NCBI RefSeq assembly: GCF_001931685.1 | Contig: NZ_MOOY01000006.1 | Span: forward strand, 1 to 64,000 | Direction of reading: 5' to 3' | From: Pararhizobium arenae | Lineage (GTDB): Bacteria; Pseudomonadota; Alphaproteobacteria; Rhizobiales; Rhizobiaceae | DNA length: 64,000 nucleotides | Shown here: positions 16,855 through 26,856 of the stretch, in pieces | Numbering within the stretch: position 1 is the first letter of the stretch | Layout: every line of letters begins with the position of its first letter | Program-made: the position numbers and the translations under genes | The notes under the pieces: generated by a model | The model's database searches: none | Seen by the model: the letters and a program-made list of their open reading frames with translations, nothing else | What the model was told of the DNA's origin: nothing

Positions 16855-19800
16855 ATGAATCGTCCGGTCCAGATCCTCAAAGTCGCTGCACGCTGGCTTG
16901 CCTATTTCCTCGGTTTCGGTGTCGTTGCCGTCGTCCTGCTGTTCCTGTTCGCCGGTTTCACCGCGCCCGGGGCGCGCATGGTCGCGTCGCTGATTGAAAA
17001 ATATGCCTCGACCCCGGACCAGATCGTCCGCATCTCGGACCCCAGCGCGCTTCTGACCGGCGATTTCAAGGCCTCGGCCGTCACGCTCTTCGACAGCAAG
17101 GGCGTCTATGCCGAAATCCGCGACGTCGCCATCGACTGGTCGCCGACCGCGCTTTTCTCTTCACGCTTCGATGCCAATCTGATCAAGGCCGGCACCGTAC
17201 GCGTCGAGCGCCTGCCCATCCCCTCGCAGGAAACCAAGGAAGTCCGCTCGACCTTCGCGCTGCCGCTCGACGTGAAAATCGGGGCTATCGACCTGCCCGA
17301 AATCGTCATCGGCAAGGAGATCGCCGGCGCCGACCAGTTCCTGAGCCTTACCGGCAATCTTGACGCCACCAACACCAGCATCGCCACTTCGCTCGCCGTC
17401 GCTCAGCGCGATCAGCCGGATGCGAAGGCCATCGCCAACATCGTCTTCAATCCCTCGGCCAATACGCTGAAGCTCGATGCGACCGTCAACGATATCAGCG
17501 GCGGCCTGCTTTCGCGCGCCCTGCAGCTTCCAGGCACGCCGGCCGTGCAAATCGCCGTCAAGGGCGACGGCCCGCTCTCCAACTGGGCGGGCAAGGCAAC
17601 CGCCGCACTTGATGGCAGCCAGATTCTCGATGTCGATGCCCGTCATGTCGAAAACACCGATGGCAGCCGCAATGTGGCCGTAACCGGCGGCGGCACCTTC
17701 GCCTCGCTGCTACCGGAGAACCTTCGTCCGCTCTTTGAGGGCGACACCGCAATAGACCTCGCTGCCGTCCTGTCCGGCGGCACCCGGATCAGCATCGAAC
17801 GTGGCACGCTGTCCAGCGGCGCGCTCGATATCGCCGCATCCGGCACCTACGACACCGCCGGCGAAAACGACCTGCAGGCAACACTCTCGGGTAAGAACGG
17901 CCCTGTCGGTCTGACGATTGCCGGCCGCGAGGGCGACACCAAACTCGCTCTCAATTCGGCCATGCTCTCGCTCGATGGTCAGGCAAATGCAGCCAAGCTG
18001 GAACTCTCCGCCAATCTGGCGACCGTCTCGCTGCCGCAAGGTGTCATCGAGGCGGTCAAGCTCACGGCCACCAGCGACAGCTTCGATCTCGCCGGCCGCA
18101 GCGGCCCGGTGCAGGCGCATGTCGAAACAGGTGCGATCAATCTTATCGACCCGAATCTCGCCCGCCTCGTGCGCGGTCCGGCAAAGGTCGATGCGACGCT
18201 TGCCGTCTCGCCCGAGACCATCGTCTTCAACCCGGCGACGCTGGAAAGCCCTGGCATTGGCGGCACGCTTGGCGGCACCTACCACCTGACGGACAACACC
18301 CTTGACATGGCCTTCAAGCTGTTTGCCATGCCTGACACACTGCCACCGGCGCTTTCGGAAAAATTCGACACCACCATCGCCGCAACCGGCAATCTCGCGC
18401 TCGCCGAAGACGGCGCGGTCTCCGTGAGCGATCTCGCAGTCACATCCGGTACGCTGGAACTCGCCGGCAATGTCAGTTTCGATGCCGGCAACCTGACCAC
18501 GGCCATCACCGGCACGCTGCCGGATCTCGGCAAGCTTCTCGCCGACGCCAAGGGTGTTGCCGCCTTCAAGATCGAGACATCCGGCGCCATCGCCACGCTG
18601 GGCGTGAAAGCCGAAATCACGTCCGACGGCGCGACCCTGGCCGGCCGCGCGCTGAGCGATCTCGTCGTTACCGCCAATGGCACGGCCAACCCATCGAGCC
18701 CGCTCGCCGATATCACCGCCACCGGTGCGATCGACGGTCAGGCCATCGACGTGAAGGCGAGCCTGGCTTCGCAAAACAACAACATCACCATCCCGACGCT
18801 CGAAGCGACAATCGGCACCAACACGCTCAACGGCTCGCTGATGCTGACGCCGGAGTTTCTTCCAAATGGCGAATTGGCCTTCAACCTGCCCGACCTCGCC
18901 CTTCTCGCCGCCATGGCCGGCCAGCAGGCAACCGGCGATCTCGCCGGTTCCGTCGTCATCGGAAGCCGCAATGGCACGACATCCGCCACCATCAAGGCCA
19001 ATGGCTCCGGTATCGAGCGCAACGGTCTGAAGATCGTCAAACCGGTTGCGGACGTTTCGATCGCCGATCTCCGGACGCTCGCCATCCGCGGGAATGTTTC
19101 CGTCGAGGAAATCGTCCAGGGCGACAACCGCCTGCAGGCGCTGACGCTCGGCTTCCAGCAGCAGGACGGAAAGACGGATTTCGATCTCAAGGGCAGCTAT
19201 GGCGACAAGCCGCTTGCGCTGACCGGCGCGCTCGCCAGCAACGGTACCCGCACGGATATCACCCTCAATTCGCTGGCCGCGACGCTGAAGGACATCCCGC
19301 TCTCCATATCGACCCCGACAACCGTCGCGATCGAAAACGGCGCCGTCCAGCTCAAGGATTTCGTGATCGGAACCCAAGGCGGCACCCTCACCGTAAACGG
19401 CACCGCTGGAGAGACGCTCGATCTCGTGGCCACGCTTGCCGGCAGCCCGCAGCTCGAATTCACGCTTCCTCAGGAAAACGGCGAAATGCGCGCCCTGATC
19501 AATGGCGCCACGGCCACCGTGAAGGGCCGCCTTGAAGCGCTCGCGCTTGACGTGAGTGCGGATATAGCAAGCCTTTCCCTGCCACAGGGCGAAATCGGCG
19601 CCGTTACCTTGAAGGCCCACAGTGATGCCTTCAATGCCACGGCCCAGAGCGGTGTCATCACCGCCCGCATCGAAGCCGGCTCCACCCGGTTCGTCGATGC
19701 CAATATCGATCGTCTCATGAAGGCCCCCGTGGCAATCGATGCGCGCTTGAACATCGCCAACCGCGCCATCGCGTTCGAACCGGTTGCCATAGACAGCGCC

Positions 19801-22572
19801 AATCTGGACGGCGCGCTGAATGGCCGCTTCACGCTTGACGACAATCTCCTGTCGATGACCTTTTCGCTGCAGGCAGCGCCCGGCGCACTGCCACCGGCTG
19901 CAGCAAGCCGTTTCGATGCACCGATCGCCATCACCGGTCGCGTCGCCACCGGCGCGGAAGGCGCGGTTGATGTCAGCAATCTGCAGATCGCATCGGGCAC
20001 GGTCAACGCCGCGGGCTCCGTATCGCTGAAGGCTAACCAGCTGCAAGCCGCCCTTGCCGGCGAACTGCCGGATATCGGCAAGGCACTTGCCGATGCTTCC
20101 GGCATGGCGCGTTTCAAGATCGACGCCACAGGCCCGCTCGAAGCCCCCGTCATCAAGGCCGAAATCACATCCAGCGGCGCGACGATGGCCGGCCGCACCC
20201 TGAGCGACCTCGTCGCCAGCATCGATGCAACCGCCGATCCGAAAAACCCGCAGGCAAAGGTAACCGCGACCGGCGCCATCGGCGGACAGGCGATCAACGT
20301 CAAGGCCGACCTGGTTTCCCAGGACGGCCGCACGAGCATCCCGACACTCGAAGCCCGCATCGGTGACAACACGCTGAATGGCGCGGTCAATTTCAGCGAG
20401 GATTTCAAGCCGGATGGCGCCGTCACCTTCAATTTTCCAGATGTCGCACTTCTGGCGGCCATGGCGGGCGAAAAGGCGAGCGGCGATATCGCCGGCTCGG
20501 CAGACATCCGCACGGCCAATGGCACGACATCCGTTGCTCTGAAAGCGAGCGGTAGCGGCATCAAGCGCGGCGATCTCGTAATCTCCAAGCCCGTCGCCGA
20601 TATCACCATCGCCGACCTTTCAGCGCTTGCCATTCGCGGCAATCTATCGGTCGAAACCTTCTCGCAAGGGACCAACCGCCTCACCGGCCTGAAGCTCGAT
20701 TTCGACCAGCAGGGGGGAAAAACCAACGTCCGCCTCGACGGCAAATATGATGGCGCCCCGCTCGCGCTGCGCGGCGATATCCAGAACGCGAGCGGCAAGA
20801 CCACCGTCAACCTCGCCTCCTTCAACGCCGCACCGCGCAAGGTCGCTGTCAAGCTCGCTCGCCCCACGACCATCGTCATCGAGAACGGCACGGTAACACT
20901 CGACAGCCTCGCCTTCGGCGCTTCGAGCGGCACCGTCACGGTTAGCGGAAAGGCCGGCGAAAACCTCGGCCTCGACGTCAGGATCGCCTCGCTGCCGGCG
21001 GCCTTGATCAACACATTCGTCCCATCGCTCGGCGCAGAGGGCGCGATTACCGGCACCGTCAACGTCAAGGGCACGGCGGCAGCACCGGTCGTCGCCTACG
21101 ATCTCCGCTGGAACAACGCCAATGTCGCCCAGGCCCGCAGTGCAGGCGTCGGCAGGCTGAACATCGTGGCCAACGGTCGCTTCGCCAACAACACGGTCGA
21201 CCTTCAAACGACGATTTCGGGTGCTGGCGGCCTCTCCTTCCGCGGCGGCGGCAAGGTCGGCATCGCCGGCAACCGGCCGATCTCGATGAAATTCGATGGC
21301 GATCTGCCCTTCTCGCTTCTGTCGGCCATTCTCTCCCAACAGGGCTTCACCCTGACGGGCAACGCCCGTGTGGACGTCGCAATCGCCGGCAACGCCAGCG
21401 CGCCTGTCGTCACCGGAACCATCACCACATCAGGCGCCCGTTTCGTCGATGTGCGCCGCAATCTGGCGATCACCAATCTGGCGGCCAATATCGCACTTGA
21501 TGGCCGGCAGGCGCGAATCAACGAACTTGGCGGACGGCTTGCCAGCGGCGGCAACGTTTCGGCAACGGGCACGGTCGGCATCCAGCCCGGCTCAGGCTTT
21601 CCCGCCGATCTCTCCATCCGCCTCGACAATGCCAATTATGTCGATGGAACGCTGCTGACCGCCCGCCTTGACGGCACCGTGACGATCAAAGGCTCGCTGG
21701 TCGCCTCGCCTGTGGTGGGCGGCCAGGTGACGATCACCAAGGCGGCGATCACCATTCCCGAAAAGCTGCCGCCTTCGCTCTCGGACATCGATATCAAGCA
21801 CCGCAATGCGCCGGCCGACGTCCGCCGGATGCAAGCCGACCTCAAGAAGGACACGGGCGGCCGCAGCAAAAGCAACGACATCAATTTCGATCTCGTCGTC
21901 AGCGCGCCGAACAACCTGTTCGTTCGCGGCCGCGGCATCGATGCCGAACTCGACGGCGATCTGACGATCCGTGGCACCGCATCACAACCCGCCGTCGCCG
22001 GCGGTTTTGAAATGCGTCGCGGTCGCCTCGAAATCCTCGGCAAGCGCCTGACTTTCACCGAAGGCACCATCACCTTCGGCGGCGATCTTATTCCCGCACT
22101 CGATCTCGTTGCGACGTCTTCTGCCGGCTCGACGACGATCACCGTCAATGTCGTTGGCCTCGCCAACAATCCGACGGTCACCTTCTCCTCCTCGCCTGCC
22201 TTACCGCAGGATGAAATCCTGGCGCAGCTGATCTTCAACCGCTCGCTCTCCAACCTTTCCGCTTTCCAGATCGCACAACTTGCCAGCGCCGTGGCCGAGC
22301 TCGCCGGCGGCGGCTCGAATTCGCTGCTTGGCGGGCTTCGCAACAAACTCGGCGTCGATGATCTGGACGTCAGCACCGATTCCAGCGGCGGCGCGCAGGT
22401 CACGGCCGGCAAATATCTGAACGATCGCACCTATCTGGAACTGCAATCAGGCTCCGAAGCTGGCGGCGGCAAGGCGATCATCAACCTCGATGTCGGCCGC
22501 GGCGTGAAGCTGCGCGGCGAAGCCGGCGCCAACGGCACAGGCGGCGGCATCTTCTATGAAAAGGAATACTGA
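16855..22572 (+). CDS. tamB: TamB, inter-membrane translocation/assembly protein (enlarged)
   Basis: Large AsmA-like protein anchored in the inner membrane by an N-terminal helix (about residues 18-40) and reaching TamA through the periplasm. The C-terminal DUF490/TamB domain (about 1550-1905) is clear, with NLFVRGRGIDAELDGD, GGFEMRRGRLEILGKR, and PALPQDEILAQLIF. The protein ends GGGIFYEKEY. At 1905 residues it is longer than E. coli TamB (1259) and the roughly 1500-1600 common in the class. The extra length is explained by a tandem internal duplication of 516 residues (see the repeat entry). Sequence is low-complexity beta-repeat, rich in Ala, Gly, Thr and Asp, as expected for a hydrophobic groove. 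Confidence 0.94.
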   Translation: MNRPVQILKVAARWLAYFLGFGVVAVVLLFLFAGFTAPGARMVASLIEKYASTPDQIVRISDPSALLTGDFKASAVTLFDSKGVYAEIRDVAIDWSPTALFSSRFDANLIKAGTVRVERLPIPSQETKEVRSTFALPLDVKIGAIDLPEIVIGKEIAGADQFLSLTGNLDATNTSIATSLAVAQRDQPDAKAIANIVFNPSANTLKLDATVNDISGGLLSRALQLPGTPAVQIAVKGDGPLSNWAGKATAALDGSQILDVDARHVENTDGSRNVAVTGGGTFASLLPENLRPLFEGDTAIDLAAVLSGGTRISIERGTLSSGALDIAASGTYDTAGENDLQATLSGKNGPVGLTIAGREGDTKLALNSAMLSLDGQANAAKLELSANLATVSLPQGVIEAVKLTATSDSFDLAGRSGPVQAHVETGAINLIDPNLARLVRGPAKVDATLAVSPETIVFNPATLESPGIGGTLGGTYHLTDNTLDMAFKLFAMPDTLPPALSEKFDTTIAATGNLALAEDGAVSVSDLAVTSGTLELAGNVSFDAGNLTTAITGTLPDLGKLLADAKGVAAFKIETSGAIATLGVKAEITSDGATLAGRALSDLVVTANGTANPSSPLADITATGAIDGQAIDVKASLASQNNNITIPTLEATIGTNTLNGSLMLTPEFLPNGELAFNLPDLALLAAMAGQQATGDLAGSVVIGSRNGTTSATIKANGSGIERNGLKIVKPVADVSIADLRTLAIRGNVSVEEIVQGDNRLQALTLGFQQQDGKTDFDLKGSYGDKPLALTGALASNGTRTDITLNSLAATLKDIPLSISTPTTVAIENGAVQLKDFVIGTQGGTLTVNGTAGETLDLVATLAGSPQLEFTLPQENGEMRALINGATATVKGRLEALALDVSADIASLSLPQGEIGAVTLKAHSDAFNATAQSGVITARIEAGSTRFVDANIDRLMKAPVAIDARLNIANRAIAFEPVAIDSANLDGALNGRFTLDDNLLSMTFSLQAAPGALPPAAASRFDAPIAITGRVATGAEGAVDVSNLQIASGTVNAAGSVSLKANQLQAALAGELPDIGKALADASGMARFKIDATGPLEAPVIKAEITSSGATMAGRTLSDLVASIDATADPKNPQAKVTATGAIGGQAINVKADLVSQDGRTSIPTLEARIGDNTLNGAVNFSEDFKPDGAVTFNFPDVALLAAMAGEKASGDIAGSADIRTANGTTSVALKASGSGIKRGDLVISKPVADITIADLSALAIRGNLSVETFSQGTNRLTGLKLDFDQQGGKTNVRLDGKYDGAPLALRGDIQNASGKTTVNLASFNAAPRKVAVKLARPTTIVIENGTVTLDSLAFGASSGTVTVSGKAGENLGLDVRIASLPAALINTFVPSLGAEGAITGTVNVKGTAAAPVVAYDLRWNNANVAQARSAGVGRLNIVANGRFANNTVDLQTTISGAGGLSFRGGGKVGIAGNRPISMKFDGDLPFSLLSAILSQQGFTLTGNARVDVAIAGNASAPVVTGTITTSGARFVDVRRNLAITNLAANIALDGRQARINELGGRLASGGNVSATGTVGIQPGSGFPADLSIRLDNANYVDGTLLTARLDGTVTIKGSLVASPVVGGQVTITKAAITIPEKLPPSLSDIDIKHRNAPADVRRMQADLKKDTGGRSKSNDINFDLVVSAPNNLFVRGRGIDAELDGDLTIRGTASQPAVAGGFEMRRGRLEILGKRLTFTEGTITFGGDLIPALDLVATSSAGSTTITVNVVGLANNPTVTFSSSPALPQDEILAQLIFNRSLSNLSAFQIAQLASAVAELAGGGSNSLLGGLRNKLGVDDLDVSTDSSGGAQVTAGKYLNDRTYLELQSGSEAGGGKAIINLDVGRGVKLRGEAGANGTGGGIFYEKEY
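18013..20985 (+). repeat. Tandem 1548-bp internal duplication in tamB
   Basis: The coding segment at 18013 to about 19437 is repeated at 19561 to about 20985 with a constant offset of 1548 bp (516 codons). Matching anchors are SLPQG (unit 1 VSLPQGVIEAV, unit 2 LSLPQGEIGAV), LPDLGKLLADA / LPDIGKALADA, ALLAAMAG in both, AIRGNVSVEE / AIRGNLSVET and TAGETLDL / KAGENLGL. Three independently measured anchors give exactly the same offset, so there is no net indel. The true left edge may be as early as about 17890. The copies are diverged in DNA and protein, so the event is old. Confidence 0.9.
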
Positions 22573-22598
22573 CCGAGAAGCTTGAAGGCTCGCAAACG

Positions 22599-23045
22599 TC
22601 AAACGATCGGCGTCGAAATCTTGCTGGTCTTCAGGAGAATGTTGGTCTCCGTCAGGTTGATACCGTCGATCAACCGGATACGCCGCAGCGTTTCGTCGAA
22701 ACTTGAGAGGTCGCGATCGGTCAGCTCGGCGATGAAATCCCAGCGGCCGTTGGTGGAATGCAGCGACGTCACCTGCGGCATGCCGCGCAACTGGTCGGCC
22801 ACCTTGTCGGCCATCTTGCCGTGAACCTCGATCATCACGATCGCCCTCACCCCGCCCCCATGCACCTCGGTTCCGGTACGGATGGTGAAGGCCGCAATGG
22901 TGCCCGACGAGACGAGGCGATCGATGCGGGCGGCAATCGTGGCGCGCGATACACCTGTCACGGCCGATAGCGCCGAAACGGAAGCGCGGGCATTGCGCCG
23001 AAGAGCGCCGATCAGTTCATAATCGAGGTCGTCAAGGCTTATCAT
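22599..23045 (-). CDS. Lrp/AsnC-family regulator of arginine catabolism (predicted)
   Basis: A 148-residue transcription factor with an N-terminal winged helix-turn-helix (LDDLDYELIGALRRNAR, then GVSRATIAARIDRL) and a C-terminal RAM ligand-binding domain (VRAIVMIEVHG ... STNGRWDFIAEL). It is divergent from arginase, with 136 bp between start codons. That arrangement is common for Lrp-type activators of amino acid catabolic genes, so arginine or ornithine is the likely effector; this is inference from context. Confidence 0.88.
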   Translation of the reverse strand: MISLDDLDYELIGALRRNARASVSALSAVTGVSRATIAARIDRLVSSGTIAAFTIRTGTEVHGGGVRAIVMIEVHGKMADKVADQLRGMPQVTSLHSTNGRWDFIAELTDRDLSSFDETLRRIRLIDGINLTETNILLKTSKISTPIV

Positions 23046-23181
23046 TATGCGAACTCATACCCGTCAAAATGGTCATCTGATGTTATCTTTTTGACAGAAT
23101 TTCCTCTTTTTGCCCACAGGCGAAACGGCAATAATGCCGGAAAATTCCAACAAGCGGCTTACGGAAATCTGCGGGGAAACC

Positions 23182-24117
23182 ATGGCTGAAACCACCAAGA
23201 AAATTGCCCTCATCGGCGCTCCTCTTGAAGAAGGCTCCGGCCGTCGGGGTGCCGCCATGGGACCGGCTGCGCTGCGCATCGCCGGCATCGATACGATGCT
23301 CGCCGAGCTTGGCCACGATGTCACCGACGAAGGCGACGTGCGTCCCTTGCCGGCTCGCGACCTCGCCAACTATCCAGGCGCCAACAACCTGCAGATCGTC
23401 GCCGCCTTTACCCGCGAGTTGGATGCTGCCGTGCACGATGCCGCCCGCGCGGGAAGATTTCCGCTGATCCTCGGTGGCGATCATGCGCTGGCCATGGGCA
23501 CGGTTTCCGGCATGGCGCGTTATGCCGCCGAGCAGAACCGTCCGCTCTTCGTGCTCTGGCTCGATGCCCATGCCGACTTCAATTCGCCGGCCACCTCGCC
23601 GTCCGGCAACATGCACGGCATGCCCGTCGCCTTTTATTGCGGCGAAGCTGAATTCGCGCCGATCCTGGACAGGAACCGCCCTCTGGTTGATCCGAAGCGG
23701 GTCTATCAGGTCGGCATCCGCTCGGTCGACCCGCGCGAGCGCGAGGAAATCAACGAGCATGGCGTCAATGTCTATGACATGCGCGCCATCGACGAGATCG
23801 GCGTTGCGCCGATCATGCGCGAGATCCTTGCCGAAGTGCGCGCACAAAATGGCCTCCTGCATGTAAGCTTCGACGTCGATTTCCTCGATCCAGACATTGC
23901 CCCCGGCGTCGGCACCACCGTTCCCGGCGGCGCAACCTTCCGCGAAGGGCACCTGATCATGGAAATGCTCTGCGACAGCGGCCTCGTCTCTTCGCTCGAT
24001 CTCGTCGAACTCAACCCGTTCCTCGACGATCGCGGCAAGAGCGCCCGTATCCTTGTCGAAATGACCGCCAGCCTTTTTGGCCGCCGCATCTTCGATCGCC
24101 CCACCCGCAGCGCCTGA
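23182..24117 (+). CDS. rocF: Arginase
   Basis: Mn-dependent hydrolysis of arginine to ornithine and urea. The 311-residue protein has the ureohydrolase signatures GGDHALAMG (H101), DAHADFNSP (D128, H130, D132) and SFDVDFLDPDIAPGVG, which supply the binuclear manganese ligands. The start at 23182 (MAETTKKIALIG) is preceded by GGGGAAA and fits known alphaproteobacterial arginases; the frame is open 24 codons upstream. It is followed after 15 bp by ornithine aminotransferase, and together they turn arginine into glutamate semialdehyde. Some rhizobia call this gene arcA or argI. Confidence 0.95.
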   Translation: MAETTKKIALIGAPLEEGSGRRGAAMGPAALRIAGIDTMLAELGHDVTDEGDVRPLPARDLANYPGANNLQIVAAFTRELDAAVHDAARAGRFPLILGGDHALAMGTVSGMARYAAEQNRPLFVLWLDAHADFNSPATSPSGNMHGMPVAFYCGEAEFAPILDRNRPLVDPKRVYQVGIRSVDPREREEINEHGVNVYDMRAIDEIGVAPIMREILAEVRAQNGLLHVSFDVDFLDPDIAPGVGTTVPGGATFREGHLIMEMLCDSGLVSSLDLVELNPFLDDRGKSARILVEMTASLFGRRIFDRPTRSA

Positions 24118-24132
24118 ACCTCGGAGACCGCA

Positions 24133-25338
24133 ATGAACACGACATCCGCTTTGATCGAAACCGAATACCGGCTCGGCGCCCACAATTACAAGCCACTCGA
24201 CGTCATCCTGTCGCGCGGTGAAGGCGTTTATGTCTGGGATATCGACGGCAACCGTTATCTTGACTGCCTCTCGGCCTACTCCGCCGTCAACCAGGGCCAT
24301 TGCCACCCGAAGATTCTCGCCGCGATGATCGAGCAGGCGCAGAAGCTGACGCTCACCTCCCGCGCCTTCCGCAACGACCAGCTCGCCCATCTCTATGAAG
24401 AGCTGGCGGCCCTCACCGGCAGCCACAAGATCCTGCCGATGAACTCCGGCGCCGAAGCGGTGGAGACGGCGATCAAGGCCGTGCGCAAGTGGGGCTATGA
24501 AGTGAAGGGCGTGCCGGAAGACAAGGCGGAGATCATCGTCTGCTCCAACAACTTCCACGGCCGCACCATGGGCATCGTCGGCTTCTCCACCGATCCGGAT
24601 GCCCGCGCCAACTTCGGCCCCTTCGCGCCGGGCTTCAGGACCGTGCCATTCGGCGATATCGAAGCCTTCCGCAATGCCATCACCGAAAACACCGTCGCCT
24701 TCCTGATCGAGCCGATCCAGGGCGAAGCCGGCGTGATGATCCCGTCGGCCGGTTACTTCCCGGAAGTCCGCGCACTCTGCACCCGCCACGGCGTGACGCT
24801 GATCCTTGATGAAATCCAGACCGGCCTTGGCCGCACCGGCAAGCTGCTGGCGGAAGAGCATGAAGGCATCGAGGCCGACGTGACGCTGATCGGCAAGGCG
24901 CTTTCGGGTGGTTTCTATCCGGTCTCGGCGGTGCTTTCGAACTCCGAGGTTCTGGGCGTGCTGAAGCCCGGCCAGCACGGCTCGACATTCGGCGGCAATC
25001 CGCTTGCCTGCGCCATCGCCCGCGCGGCGCTGAAGGCCCTGACCGAGGAAGGCATGATCGAGAACTCGGCCGTCATGGGCGAGCGCTTCATGACCGGCCT
25101 CAAGGACATCCGCTCCAACATCATCAAGGAAGTGCGCGGCCGCGGCCTGATGATTGCCGTCGAACTCGTTCCGGAAGCCGGCGGCGCCCGCAAATATTGC
25201 GAAGCCCTGAAGGACCGCGGCATCCTCGCCAAGGACACCCATGGCGACACGATCCGAATCGCCCCGCCGTTGGTCATCAATGCGGATCAGGTGGATTGGG
25301 CTGTCGAGCAGTTTGCCGGCGTGCTTTCGGCAGCGTAA
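24133..25338 (+). CDS. rocD: Ornithine aminotransferase
   Basis: PLP-dependent class III aminotransferase (401 residues) that converts ornithine and 2-oxoglutarate to glutamate 5-semialdehyde and glutamate. Signatures include [13 protein letters not shown], the PLP aspartate in [14 protein letters not shown] and the lysine in LIGKALSGG (about K255), and the C-terminal GLMIAVEL region typical of RocD. It follows rocF by 15 bp, so the two form an operon that channels arginine nitrogen to glutamate. A perfect hairpin without a T tract follows the stop. Confidence 0.95.
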   Translation: MNTTSALIETEYRLGAHNYKPLDVILSRGEGVYVWDIDGNRYLDCLSAYSAVNQGHCHPKILAAMIEQAQKLTLTSRAFRNDQLAHLYEELAALTGSHKILPMNSGAEAVETAIKAVRKWGYEVKGVPEDKAEIIVCSNNFHGRTMGIVGFSTDPDARANFGPFAPGFRTVPFGDIEAFRNAITENTVAFLIEPIQGEAGVMIPSAGYFPEVRALCTRHGVTLILDEIQTGLGRTGKLLAEEHEGIEADVTLIGKALSGGFYPVSAVLSNSEVLGVLKPGQHGSTFGGNPLACAIARAALKALTEEGMIENSAVMGERFMTGLKDIRSNIIKEVRGRGLMIAVELVPEAGGARKYCEALKDRGILAKDTHGDTIRIAPPLVINADQVDWAVEQFAGVLSAA

Positions 25339-25355
25339 TCAGCCAAACAACCCCT

Positions 25356-25379
25356 TGTGGCCGCAGCCATGCGGCCACA
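25356..25379. terminator. Perfect hairpin between convergent rocD and a small membrane gene
   Basis: A 10-bp perfect stem (25356-25365 with 25370-25379) with a 4-nt loop sits 17 bp past the rocD stop and 10 bp past the stop of the opposing gene. There is no good T tract on either side, so it may stabilise both mRNA ends rather than terminate efficiently. Confidence 0.5.
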
Positions 25380-25389
25380 TCACGCCCAC

Positions 25390-25548
25390 TCAGACCGCAG
25401 GCGGCGAAACGAACTGGTAATAGGCCCAGACAAGCACGACGGCAGCGATCACGGCAAGCCAGATCAGGACCTTGCGCCCCTTGGGGCTGAGTTTCGGCGG
25501 CTCTTTCTGCGGCTTGGGGCGCTGAAACTTGATGACGTTGTCGTTCAT
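25390..25548 (-). CDS. 52-residue single-pass membrane protein
   Basis: A short gene easily missed by length cut-offs. It encodes a basic, proline- and lysine-rich cytosolic N-terminus (FQRPKPQKEPPKLSPKGRK) followed by one membrane helix (VLIWLAVIAAVVLVWAYYQF) and a short proline tail. A GGAGG site lies 12 nt upstream of the ATG at 25548. Codon use is like the neighbours. It lies 78 bp downstream of the AI-2E-family permease gene on the same strand, so it may be its operon partner. Function is unknown. Confidence 0.65.
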   Translation of the reverse strand: MNDNVIKFQRPKPQKEPPKLSPKGRKVLIWLAVIAAVVLVWAYYQFVSPPAV

Positions 25549-25625
25549 GCGATCTTGGTTCCTCCCATACTTGGCGCACCGGCACGCGGCCGGGCACCCT
25601 TTCTGACGCAGTTTTCAGGAAATCG

Positions 25626-26741
25626 CTACCGTGCTTTTTCTGCCGGCATGGCATTTCTTGGTTCCGGCACCAGCCACGTCTCTCCGGTGGGCTGCGTGCG
25701 CGACAGGGAAAACAGCGACCAGACCGCCAGAAACAGAGCGGCCACCAATGGACCGACGACAAAGCCGTTCATGCCAATTGCCGAAATGCCGCCAAGCGTC
25801 GAAATCAGCACCAGCCAGTCCGGCATCCGCGTTGCGGCGCCCACCAGAGGCGGGCGGAGCAGATTGTCGATCATGCCGATCACGAAGACGCCGACAACGA
25901 TCAGAATGCCCCCCTTGATATAGCTGCCGGCAATAAGCAGCGTCGCAGCCGTCGGTCCCCAGACGAGGAAGGCCCCCACCGCGGGCAGAAGCGACAGCAC
26001 CGCCATCAGAGCGCCCCAGAGTAAGGCCGCCTGGATGCCGAGCAGCCAGAAGGCAATGCCACCGATAGTGCCCTGCAGCACGGCGATGATGACGTTGCCC
26101 TTCACCGTCGCCGAAACGACCGAGGAAAACTGCCGGATCAGATGATCCGTGTGGCTGCGGTTGAGCGGGCTTGAGGTGCGCAGCGTCGCGACCAGTTGCG
26201 GCCCGTCACGAAACAGGAAAAACAACAGATAGATCATAACCCCGAGGCTGATCAGCAGTTGCGCCGTGTTCTGGCCGATCGACAGCGCCCTGCTCGCGAT
26301 CATCTGGCTGACCTGCCCGATTAAGGATGTGAGCCGCGCCTGGATTTCCGAAAATTCGGCCAGATTGAGGGCCGCCAAGGCGTCCAGCACGAAGCCCGGC
26401 AACATATCGCGTCCTTGCGCCAGAACAGCGGCGGGATCGAATTCGCGGTTGCTGAGGCGCGTGACGAGGCCGCTTGCCTCCCGCGTCAGCGACGCCAGAA
26501 GCAGCGAGACGGGAATGACCACGATGAAGACGCAGATCAGCGTGCTCGCACCCGCCGCCAGACCACGCCGCTCACCAAACGGCGTCGTGAGCCTGCCTTG
26601 CAACGGATTGAAGAGGATCGCGAGAATGACCGCCCACAGGATCGCTCCGTAAAACGGCAGAACGAGAGCAAAAAAAGCGATGGAGACGAGCACGACCAGC
26701 GTGATGAAACTGGCCCTCTGGATTTTCGACGTATTCAACAC
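25626..26741 (-). CDS. AI-2E family (PerM/YdiK) membrane transporter
   Basis: An integral membrane protein of about 371 residues with seven or eight helices in the AI-2E family layout: a pair of N-terminal helices, a polar periplasmic stretch (about 75-160), then the conserved C-terminal helices with FWLLGIQAALLWG, LLPAVG, IDNLLRPPLVG and GPLVAAL. Family members export autoinducer-2 or act as Na+/H+ exchangers, so substrate is not assigned. No ATG begins the conserved part; GTG at 26741 or TTG at 26738, both behind GGAG, is the likely start. The frame extends to an ATG at 26837, but that N-terminus lacks family character. Confidence 0.85.
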   Translation of the reverse strand: MLNTSKIQRASFITLVVLVSIAFFALVLPFYGAILWAVILAILFNPLQGRLTTPFGERRGLAAGASTLICVFIVVIPVSLLLASLTREASGLVTRLSNREFDPAAVLAQGRDMLPGFVLDALAALNLAEFSEIQARLTSLIGQVSQMIASRALSIGQNTAQLLISLGVMIYLLFFLFRDGPQLVATLRTSSPLNRSHTDHLIRQFSSVVSATVKGNVIIAVLQGTIGGIAFWLLGIQAALLWGALMAVLSLLPAVGAFLVWGPTAATLLIAGSYIKGGILIVVGVFVIGMIDNLLRPPLVGAATRMPDWLVLISTLGGISAIGMNGFVVGPLVAALFLAVWSLFSLSRTQPTGETWLVPEPRNAMPAEKAR

Positions 26742-26856
26742 TCTTCTCCAAGCAGGGCTCCGTCCGGAAAGGATAACCTTCCCGAACAAGCCGACGCAAC
26801 CGCCGGATTGTCGATACAGGCGAGATGCGTCTTCCAACCCCGGTGTTTGATGCCGC

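Noticed and set aside
17710-20046. Long minus-strand open frame inside tamB
   Set aside because: Shadow of tamB caused by codon bias; composition rich in Arg, Gly, Asp and His, no ribosome site, no family features.
23083-25242. 719-codon minus-strand frame across rocF and rocD
   Set aside because: It spans two certain genes and their spacer; no recognisable motifs, typical antisense artefact.
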